This document shows, one piece after another, positions 10,201 to 22,200 of a DNA stretch of 64,000 nt. Positions within the stretch are counted from its first letter, which is position 1. Each line of letters begins with the position of its first letter. The position numbers and the translations under genes are program-made. The notes under the pieces are model-generated. The model worked only from the letters and a program-made list of their open reading frames with translations. It did not search any database and had not been told where the DNA came from. The DNA is from Dendrobium chrysotoxum (taxonomy: Eukaryota; Streptophyta; Magnoliopsida; Asparagales; Orchidaceae), in assembly GCA_019925795.1 (NCBI GenBank), contig CM034315.1, positions 4,650,001 through 4,714,000 on the forward strand. Reading direction: 5' to 3'.

Positions 10201-13200
10201 TAAACTTTTTAATACTGTTTTGAAGACTAAAAAGATGCCAGATGAGTGGAGAATGAGTGTGTTAATCCCTATTTTTAAGAATAAAGGTGATGCACAAGAT
10301 TGTGCGAATTATAGAGGAATTAAGTTAATGTGTCATACTTTAAAACTATGGGAACGAGTTATGGAGCATAGGTTGCGGCGTGATACTAATGTTTCTCAAA
10401 ATCAATTTGGATTTATGCCGGGTAGGTCTACTATGGAAGCCATACATTTATTAAGAGGTTTGATGGAGAAATATAGAGAGAATAAGGAGGATTTACATAT
10501 GATATTTATTGATTTAGAAAAAGCATATGATAAAGTTCCAAGAGAAGTGCTATGGAGAGTTCTTGAAAAGAAAGAAGTTAATAACGCTTATATTCAAATC
10601 ATTAAAGATATGTATGCAGGAGCTATTACTTGTGTTCAAACACAAGGTGGTTTGACCAAGTATTTTCCTATTTCGGTTGGATTACACCAAGGATCAGCCT
10701 TAAGCCCATATCTTTTTGCTTTAGTCATCGATGTTCTCACTAGACATTTGCAAGAGGATGTACCTTGGTGTATGCTTTTTGCTGATGATATTCTTCTTGT
10801 TGATAAGACTAGAGAGGGAGTTGAAGGTAAACTAGAATTGTGGAGGTCAACCTTAGAGTCTAAAGGTTTTCGCTTGAGTAGATCTAAAACGGAATATATG
10901 GAGTGTAATTTTAGTAATAATAGACCTAGTGAGGGCATTGTGACTTTGGCCGATCAAGTCATTAATAAGAGTACACGTTTTAGATATCTTGGATCTATTG
11001 TTCAGAGTGATGGTGATATAGATGGGGATATTATCAGCAGAATCTAAGTTGGATGGTTGAAGTGGAGGAATGCATCGGGCTTATTGTGTGATAGAAAAGT
11101 ACCCCTCAAACTTAAGGGAAAATTCTATAAGATGGTGGTGAGACCTGCAATGCTTTATGGTGCTGAATGTTGGCCATTAAAAGAGAAGCATAATTCTAAG
11201 TTAAGTGTTGCAGAGATGAGGATGCTCAGGTGGATGAGTGGCTTTACCCTTAGAGATAGGATACGAAATGAGCATATTCGTGAAAAGGTTGGAGTAGCTC
11301 CAGTGGAAGATAAGATTAGAGAGAGTCGCCTTAGATGGTTTGGTCACGTAAAACGGCGGCCTCCTGATGACCCGGTTAGGAAAGTAGAGGTCTTAGATTT
11401 GACTTATGTTAAGAAAGGTAGAGGTAGACCTAAAAAGACTTGGTTAGAAAATATTAGAAATGATCTTTCTTTATTAGATTTAAACGAGAATTTGACTTTT
11501 AATAGGACACAATGGAGAAAAAGGATTCATGTAGCCGACCCCACGTAGTGGGATAAAGGCTTGATGTTGTTGTTGTTGTTGTTGTACTCTCTTTTAAAAT
11601 CACAAATTCAACTTAAATTTTACCAACAACAAGTATCATCATGATTGAGTAGCTTGTCAATCATGCCTTATGCATTCAGTCATGTCTTTCAAGCCTAGTC
11701 ATACTTTATGCATTCATAGAAATTTTTAGTCAATGTTGTAATGATATGTGATATGTAGCTGTTGTGACATTGATTACTGATGCATAAACTGTTTACTCTT
11801 GAAATGAAATTTGTGATGTCAAAACTTATTTTACTTGTGCATTATCTTTGTTAATGTGAAACAAAGCATATTCATACAAATTAAATTATGTTGATATGAA
11901 ATAAGCTTAGACCATACTTATCATGGAAGATTTTTATGACACTTGCTCATAACATAATATATGAACATGAAGGCATGTGCGATGGATCAAAACGTTGGTA
12001 GTATCCTCCTATTAATTTGACTAGCTAACTAGGCTGACAGATCTATAAAATGATGACTCTCTTAAGGTCATTGGACTCCACCAGGTCAGTGAAAACTTTC
12101 CTCTTATTCAAGGTATCTTGACAGACTGATTAGGCATAAAAAACCTATAATAAATGGATGGTGAGCCATTTTTGGATATGTAGGAATATGCCAAATGTGG
12201 TGCCCATGGAAGTGCTAGCATGTAAATGTAAAGATTATTCTTCTTTTCATATGAAGACAATGACACCAGTCTATGAGAACACATCATATAATAATTGATA
12301 TTTTTATCATTCATGCCATGCAATATAATTTTAATATGATGCTATGATGTCACGACCCGGCCCGGTGAGCTCGCATAGATGAGACGAAAATGGATGTCGG
12401 ACGTAAATGATATTGTTTCGATCGAAATTTCGCGTAGAATTTAATAAAATTATTTGCGTCAAATTCCGACAACTTTGAAATTTTGCATAACTTCGTCGCA
12501 GCGCATCGAAATGCGTGCGACACATCCGATCGAAAATTTTCGGGTTTTACATATGATGACAATGTTATATTGATATTACCTTGTAAATTGTGTCTCTTTC
12601 ATTGTTCATATTGCATGTCCCATTCATATCTTTTATGCTTGAATAAATAGAAAATTATCTATTGAGTTTGCATGGCAACTCACTTGTGGTTAATTCTTCT
12701 CTTTACAAATCCTATCAAATTGATTGGTGGACCATCACTACATAAGCAGATTATTCAGCAATAGTTATTTCATAGATTCAATATTTTTTTTAGTTATAGT
12801 TCTTTGTTTAGACTAATGTTGGGTTATAGCTTACTCATTGTAGTTGTAATTGATTCATTTCCTTTCTATTAGTTGGCATTTTAATTTTCCTTGAAGAAAA
12901 ATTATTAAAGATTTTATCAATTCAATAAAATTTCATTTCATATCCATGATTTACATATTTATATCTAAATCATTTTTTATTGAATACAAAACTATTTTAT
13001 CTAATATTAGCACTTAAGGTTTATCTTGTGAGTTGAGATTTAGTCCGTTCATCATATCATGTATTGATGGGCATATCACCTTCCGGACCTAAGATAGGAC
13101 AGGAAACACTCAAAGACTGTCATAAAAAATGCTACAAGCCTCAGGAACAGCAAGTTTCCCAAAACCCGGCCATAAGAAAAAGTTGTTACCTATCAATTTG

Positions 13201-16200
13201 CCTATCCTAAAAAAATTGGCTTTGATGAATTGTTCAATTGATATTTGTCAAGCAAAAATGGCATAATTGTTGCACCTCCAATAGTGAATCATCTTTCCAC
13301 TTTATAAGATATATTTACTATGATACATCGGAATGCAGTGTCTGACACATATCGGACACGACAAGCGTCTAATACACCTCTAACACGATAAGCGTCTGAC
13401 ACACCTCTGACATGTGTCGAACATGCTGAAAACTTATTTGATTAAAAAAATATTAAAAATAAATTGGATACATGTATCTAAAATATTTAATGAAATTTTT
13501 TAAATTATAATTTATTGTATCTCAATTTTTATTTAGTAAAAAAATAAAAACTAAATTTCTTATTTCCTCTCCAAGCGCATGTATCCAATCCCAACTCTAT
13601 CCGCTCTCTATAAGCCGCAGCCCATTCATGTCGACCCAATCCCAACTCAACCTAAATAGTGGGTAAAATTATTGTAATTTCATTTTAATTTTTGTTGATT
13701 AGTGTTAGTTAATTATCATTGTAGTTTTTGTTAAATATATCATTTATTATAATTATAAGTTTTCAAAAAAAGGAAAAAGAGAGAAAAAGAATAAAAAAAG
13801 AGATGAAAGCATTTTTGGGCATTTGCACATTTTCACCGTCATCGCTTGTCATCGTCGCCACAAAGGTATAAAGTCTTAAACTTCAAAAAAAAACCCCGCC
13901 CTCGGCGTTTACGACGAGCCTTAGAACCCCCTATACGCGCTCTCGTAGCACGGTAGGAGGAAGCCCAGTGCGACGCGTACGGCGAGGCGGGTAGGCCCTA
14001 TACACGCTCTCGTAGTGTGGTGGGGAAAGCTAAATTGCGTCTTCCAACAGGTGCCTTGAAGGCCCATACACGCTCTCGCAGCATGGTGGGTTCGCAGAAA
14101 TACGGTTGCGGTGTCATTCGACACCTACCATACACGCTCTCGTTGCGTGGTGGGATGGCCCAATCTCCTGAAATTTACCCTAAACGGGGGAGACGTTGGG
14201 AGGCTGCCGGATTTTACAGTGACAGAGCACCTGGACTTAAGAAAATAATGACAAATTGAAATCAAATTAAGTTTGAACCTAAGCAAATGGTAATGAACAA
14301 CAAAAGACTTGAATTCAAATGGACTAAGTGCAAAGAACTTTGACTTGATTTGAACAATTGAAGATAGAACTCGAACTTGCAATTCGAGCCACAAGGGACT
14401 TGAACCAATTGACAGGAAATTGAACATTAAATCAATAAATGCAACATCATAACAAAAATACATATACTAAATGATGAATCCAAGTCATCCAAAAAAACAT
14501 CAATCAATAAAGCAGGGGACTTGTGCTGAAGTTTCAAATGAACATTTATAAACAAGTTAATGATCAGTGGTGAATAGAATTCCTGCATGTCACCTACAAG
14601 GATAAGATCAAAGAGAATGAATAATGCTACTGCAAGTGAATATACAGAACCTTCATAAGTCTTCTGTGAGGGATGATAAGTGACATACAACACTCATATT
14701 ATTCGTGCTCGTGTAAAGAATTTGAAATATCAATAAGCAACAAATGCAACACATCGTAGTCAATGTCAATATACAACCAAACATGTTAAGCTCTGCAAGC
14801 AGCAAAAAGAGCCCAACATGTGATGAACTAGTGATGAAGGTATATTCAAAAGTTCGAAGCAAATGCAGTCCTCATACAATCAATGTCACTTGACTGCAAG
14901 TAAATACGTCGATCCACATGTGAACGATGAAGCATATTGAATGCACACAATAGTCTACACATATACGATAGCAAATAATGGACAATAGATGTCATAGCAT
15001 TCTTACAGTCAACCATCACCCAACATCAAACAAAATACATCAATCCCCTGCAAGCAAAAAGATTTAATAAGTAATGAATACAAGAGTCCCTGGTGAATAT
15101 AAATGCTCATGCGACTTACTACTTGTAGGCAAAGACTATACATAATGGATACCTACACACCTACAAGCTGTCGTAGCAGAAGGCAACGAATGCTATGGCA
15201 TTTTTACGATCAATCACCGTTCAATGTTGAGCAAATACATTGATCCATTGCAAGAAAACACCGGATGATACGCAACAAATACAACAAATATGTCAATCCA
15301 TTGCAAGTGAAGGAGGACGATATGCAGCAAATACAAATATCTAGTGGTTCTTACAGGTGACCACTAGTGGAGGATTAGAAGTACCAAGAAAGGGGAGCCA
15401 GGGGCAGCAGTTTAGGTGGCTCTTACAGGATGACTACCACTCTTTTAGCACTCAAGGGACTTGCAATGGGCAACATTCGTGAGACTCCTAGAGAGAAGCC
15501 AGTAGGAGGAAGTGGGGGGAAATTCAAAAGACTAACGAAGAGGGAGAGGGAGATGCAGCAGAAGAGGGCAAAAGGATTATGCTTCAGATGTGATGAGAAG
15601 TATACTCTAGGGCACAAGTGTAGTGACCAAACTCTTCAAGTTCTCATTGTCTGTGATAACGAGGAAACTGAGGAGGGAGGTGAGAGTGAGGTAGAGAGAG
15701 ATGGAGGACAAGCTGCATCTGGACATGACAGAAGTCTCCCTGAATTCAGTAGTAGGATTCACTCTGAATCATACCATGAAGGTGAAAGGGGAAATAGCAG
15801 ACAGGGAGGTGGTAGTGTTGATTGACAGTGGGGCTACCCACAATTTCATCTCCAACCAGGTCGTAAACCAATTGGGGGTGAAATTGGTGGATACAGGATG
15901 TTATGGAGTGATGATGGGTACATGGAAGGTGAAGACAAGCCAGAGGATCCGTAGAGGAGTAGTTTTGATCATACAGGGGGTTCAAGTGAGGGAGGATTTT
16001 CTCCCAATGGAGTTAGGGATCACTGATGTCATCTTGGGGATGAAGTGGCTGCAAACCTTGGGAGACACCAAGGTCAACTGAGGGGCATTAACGATGGAGC
16101 TGGTGGTGGAGGGTGAAGAGTAGTGATAAGGGGAGATGCAGGGCTCTCCAAAGCCATGGTATCACTTAAAACCATGGTGAGGAGCATACAGGAGGTGGGA

Positions 16201-19200
16201 GAAGGTTATATGGTGGAGCTGCACAGGCTGGAGGGAATCAGATTGGAGGAGGAAGGGGACGTTCCTCTTTCAGTGCAGCCCTTCCTTCAGCAATTCAGTG
16301 AGGTTTTTCAGCCACCTCAAGGATTGCCACCTCCGCGGGAACACGAGCATGCTATCATCTTGAATGTAATAGCCTCACCTATCAGTGTTCATCCATATCG
16401 TTATCCTCAAATCTAGAAGGATAAGATTGATTAGGGAGATGCTCGAGGCAGGGATCATTCGACCCAGTGTCAGGCCATTTTTTAATCAAGTATTATTAAT
16501 CAAGTGCTTTAGCAGCAGTTTCCTTTATTCCACCTTGAGGACAAGATGGCACTTTAAGAAGGGAGTATTGATAGACCGGCCAAATTTGATTGGGAGGGAA
16601 TTAGAAAATTTTCTAATCAAGAGGGAGTTGTTTAGGAAGGTTCTTAATCAAAAGGAATTAATTAGAAGATGTTTCCTAATTAAAGAGAGCATATATGGGG
16701 GCTAATTTAGAGGGGATTAATTAGAAAATATTTCTTAATTGAAGAGGACATATTTAGGGGTTGATTGGGGGAGATTAATTAGGAAATGTTTCCTAATTGA
16801 AGTGGGCAGATTTATGGGATAATTTGAGGGCTGATTTGGGTGGAAAATAATTAAGGAAATAGGAGGGAATTAGGGGAGGGTTGTTTGGGTATTTGTTGTT
16901 TAATTGTTTACTTTAAATAGGAAGAGAAGATTAGGGTTAGGAGTATGCATGATTATTGTGGTTGATTTGATGTCTATGGTTCTTGGTGTCTTAGGCCCTA
17001 GCTTCGTTTAGAGATTGAGAGATATCAATCCTCCTCTCAAATTGAGGAACAATTGTATCTTGCTTTTCTTCTTCCGTTAGTTTGATTATTGCAATAACAA
17101 TTACTGTTTTGCTTATTTTTCCATTGGATTTGTGGAGTTTTCTTGTTGTTTCGTCAATATTGTTAGGGTTTACTTGAGATTTTCAAGTATTTCCTAACAG
17201 TGTCACATATTTTCAATAATTAATGTGTCGCTATGTCTGTGTCTGTGCATCATAATATCTTTGGTATCCACCATTGATAGTGAACATGATTTTATCTCCA
17301 ATAATAACTTAAAGGTATAAATTATTATGTAGTTTGTATGTTGCAAACAATATGTTTATGAGGAAAGGGCACTTCAAAAAGCTTTGCCTGTATCAGACGT
17401 GTGTCAGAAATGCTATACCTCTAACACAACTTGACATGTCGATTATACTAAAAATCATATTTGATTTGTTTTCTTTTTGTCTTGATTAGAGTGAGCATTG
17501 CCAGAACATGATTCGACACATCTGAGACACCTGTCGACATGAACAAGACACATAAAAGCTATTTCTATTTAAGTAAATTTTTTGTTTATATTTTAAGTTT
17601 TTCTTATGGCTTTTTGGCATTTTGTGCAGACTATACAATAGTGATATTTATAAGATCATGTATGATGATTAATACTAATGTTGGTGTGTTGTTGATTAAG
17701 TACACTTGATGAAATATTAAAATATAACTTTTTAACCTTAAGCTTTTAATATGACACATGATATCATCTTAATTGTATGATGTCTATTAATAGAAAATTA
17801 TAATTTTATTTTTAATTACATATTTTACATTAATAAATTATAAAAAAATATTATATGCATGGAGTTTTATTTCTAACTTTTAATGGTTATATCATGTTTG
17901 TGTCATATCGTGCCTATATCTCATGTCAATATGCATGCTTCATAATGAGGTGTTGGATGTGAATCCCAAAGGAGGAGATAGAATGAGAGAAGAATCTAAG
18001 ACATTGATTGATGATGCATGACATAAAGTCAAAACAAATGCATTAAAAGTATAATTGATGTAAGATTTTTTAAGATTTTAAACATATAAGCACTCATTCT
18101 GATTCCTAGTATAATACCATGTAGTCTTATTTTTCTAGTAGTTATTTCTTGAGGATTCTTATAGGAAAATTTTCAAAGCTTTAAACAAATATGTCTTATC
18201 AATTGCTTTGGATTTCACATATCTCCAATTTACAAATGCAGAGGACTTATAATTGTCTCCATTAATAATAAGTTTCATGTGAATATGCTATGCAAATAAT
18301 ATATATAACTATTGGATGATATAGTATAATATAATTTATGTAATGATAAAGCCAAAATACTAATATGCTTTCTAATGGACACACTATAACTAATACAAGA
18401 GAAGATGGTGAAGAAAATTTTAAAATATATTTTTTAAGGTCCATAAATTTTTTCTTTCATAACAAACAAACCAAATAATTAATATTTATCCACTAACATC
18501 AAATCTGAAGGCATCTTCAAATTTAGGATTTACTAAAACTAATCTACAAAAAGGTGCACAAAAATCATAAAAACACAATCAAATTCTCATACCATAAACT
18601 TTTAATTTAAATAATTATTCATGACTTGAGAGACAAGAAAATATAGAGAAATCAAAACAAAAATTAATTTAATAACCTTTTACTAAAAAAAGCATAGAAA
18701 TTCAGATTATATCAAACCTAGTCTAAAAAAAGTCAAGCATACAAATCAATTACAATATTTTATTGAACAAAACTAAAATTGGAGAAAATAAACCATCAAA
18801 ATAAGTCTCTTGCTTATATAAAGAGATAATCTCTTCTGGAATTCTCAGAGGGAATTCGTGTTATAAAATGGGAACGAATCATGTAAAAAAAAAATCAGCA
18901 AGCATTTCTAATAAATAGTTGGCAACAGAGTTCTGGAAGCATTGCGGCCAAAATTATCTCTAGAACGCTGTAGTTAGAGAATCAATACCTGAATCCCTAC
19001 TCATGAAAACTTAGGCTTCATTTGAGACAGCTTTTTTATTGCTTTCTACAATGTTTAAAATTGCGTAATCGGGTATTGAGGCGTTTTTTGTTTGTGAGGC
19101 GAGGCGTAAGCCTCAAGGCGTTTTGAGGCGTAAGCCTCAAAATCCAAAGATTGCGTAAACATAAAATGTTAAAATTTTTATATACTAATGAATAAAAAAT

Positions 19201-22200
19201 ATAAAACATAAAAAGACATAAGATATAAAGTGAAATCAAAATATCTCAATAATAAGACAATATGAAATATAGTTCAACTCAAATTCTATATTTCCCAAAT
19301 CGCAGTATTCTTTTCATTAACATATAATTCAAAAAATAAATAGCAATGACATATCACATAAGAACTCATAAGTCATCAGCACTGTCATCACTAAGGGGGT
19401 CTTCATTTGAATCATCATTATGATGAATTGCTCTCTCCCCTTCCTCCTCTCTTATAGAGTCCAATGTCTCTCAATCAGCTCCTTCCTCAATATCAATTAT
19501 CTTCCTCTTCCCTAAATATTTTTTGAACAATATCAAAATTAATAATAGTGTAATACATTAATAAAAGTCTAAGAAAATTATATTATTTATATACATTTTT
19601 TTATTTGTTCTTGAGTTGTGATTGATGTAGATTCTTTATGACCATCAAAAAAATCAACATTTAAATCTTCATCTTGTAATTCAGACGGCATCACTTCAAC
19701 TTCATCATCTACAAACCACTCATCATCAGATGGCACATCCTCGCAAAGCAAAGAATCTTCATCATCCATTAATCCTTTTTTCTTCAAATTCCTGTCTCTC
19801 AGTCTCCTATTGTACATAATGTACACCAGCGAATTCATCCTTAATGTAGAAAGACGATTTCTCGTCTTTGTATGTACTTGGTTGTAGGTACTCCAATTTT
19901 GTTCACAGTCAGAGGAAGAACATGTCAAGTCCAAAACTTTCACAGCAAAACGCTGCAATTCTGGAGTCCCATCACCAAACTGAATCCACCACTCAACTAA
20001 GATTTATATAAGTGAGTTTAATTAGTGCTCAAAGAACAACTTTTAAATAAATGTTTAAAACATTAAATGAAATTACCTGGAGATCGTTTGGCAATTGTAT
20101 CTTTTGCTTGTTGTAATCCAAAAAAGCCTTCTTTGTTCCTAAAAGGTACCAATTGCATGTCAGCATTTAATCTTTCAGTTGCATCACTTATCAGGCGATC
20201 CATGCAATGATATAATCCCAACTTTATTTCAGGGTTTGTAGACTTGTTCTCTGCATATTGATACTAAGGGTTTAAGTAATAGTCTGCTGCATGCAAATGT
20301 CGGTGAAGCTGTAGCTCCCACCTATCATCAATAATATTCCAAATTTCCCTAAAGCTTCCCTCTTCGCCTCCTAAGTTGCAGGCAATCATCTCTTTAGCTT
20401 CATCCATAGCATTGTAGATGAAACCCATTGCAGGCTTCTTCTCTGCATCCACCATCCTTAAAACTTGAACCAAAGGTCTAGTGGTTGTAATGGCGTATAA
20501 GACACTTTGTCAAAATCTGTCATTTAAAATAATCTTTCTAACCTCTTTTCCCTCAGCTTTCTTCGCCCAAGCACAACTCAACCACTGTGTGGAGGTGAAC
20601 ATAGACTCTAAAGGTTGTCTAGCATCCAACATACTCTCTAATGTCAAGTAAGCGGTGGCAAATCTTGTTGCTGCTGGCCTCAGAATTTCTTTCTTTGAAA
20701 ATTTTCTCATAAGAGCCAAAACCCAAGAGTGGTTGTAAATAAACTTAGTTATTTTCTTTGCTTTAGTAAGTGCATTGTTGTGTTGAGGCGGCTCCCCAAG
20801 TTTCTCAAGAATCAAATATATGCAATGTGCAGCACATGGAGTCCAGTACAGATGTTTCCTCTTCTCCATAAGTTTTTTTTACCTGCAGCCTTGTATGCAC
20901 TTGCATTATCTGTAACCACTTGTACAACTAACTGTTCTCCAACCTCCTCAACAATGCTATCTAATAATCCAAATATCTGCTACGCTCACTCCCGTAGTAG
21001 GAGCCAACATCAACTCTGTCCTCAAACTGCTTCTGTGCAAGATGTTTAGACGTGGTAGGCTTATTCATATATGACCTTATCTCCTCCCTTACATTATCAG
21101 GCACTTTGGAGCATAGTGCAACATTCTTGTGAGATCCTGAAAGGTGCTCCTTCATCCTAGTCACACCACCATTCACAACTTTGTCACAGAAATTGCATTT
21201 CAGATATACATATGTTTTATCACTGCCTCCTAGATCCACTTGAGTGTTATATTTCCATGTTGGATCCTTTCTATGACCTGAAGCATCTTTATCCTTACTT
21301 CTGACCATCCTTTATGAGAAGAATATATTCATGCAATATATCAAACCCCTAAAAATAATGCTTCACTTATTCTACATTAAGTTAACTTATATAAAGCATG
21401 CACTCATGAAGAAGCAGACTACCAGCTATTACTAAAGATGATGAATACAACAATATGCCGGGCAGCCGGGGGTCCAAGGGGGAGCTGCCCCCTGGCGGAG
21501 TTTGACCGAGTGGTACCGAGCATGTGAAGGGTCTTATTTTTAAAGTTCGTAAGTCGTTTGTATGGAAAGATACTAAGCATGTACTGAGCGGTACCGAGCG
21601 GTACCGAGCATGTACCGTACCGAGCGATACCGAGCATGTATCGTACCGAGCGGTACCGAGCATGTACCGTACCGAGCGGTACCGAGCATGTACCGTACCG
21701 AGCGGTACCGAGCATGTACCAAGTGATACCGAGCAGACAGATCGATTGTGGAATCTTACTCAGCTGAATATGGAGGTCCTTATAGCAGAACGGGTCGATC
21801 TTGTATTTCACAATAAGGTGATAGATGGAACCACGAAGAAGAAGAGCTTTCAGCAGTCGGTCGAAGGAGACTCCAGCCCAACTCGCGGTACAAGAGAAGC
21901 AATAGGTGAAGAGCAACTCACAGTGGAAGGAAGCCGACGCTGGTCGAATGGAAGGAACTCAGGAAGAGGGGAAAATGTCGCTCGAAGAAGAAGGGAGAAG
22001 AAACCTAGTCTCGGTTCGAAAATGACCGAAGGCGCACGAGGGTGGGGGGCCGAACCGAATAGATATATATTAGGTTAGGGTTTTTTTTTTAATTTTAAGA
22101 GGCGGACGCCTCTAAAATATGAGGCGAGGCGCCCCTCATTGAACTTGAGGCGTACGCCTCAATGCCAGCTCTCATTGCGTAGGCTTTGAGGCTTAAAAGT

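Noticed and set aside
15430..16081. A host zinc-knuckle protein gene
   Set aside because: The CCHC motif is followed by retropepsin and polymerase-lead sequence and an LTR, the order of a gypsy element.
21524..22078. A 184-codon plus-strand frame with Y-R-A-C-T-V-P repeats
   Set aside because: It is a translation of the GGTACC tandem array in the hAT leader, opposite to the transposase strand.
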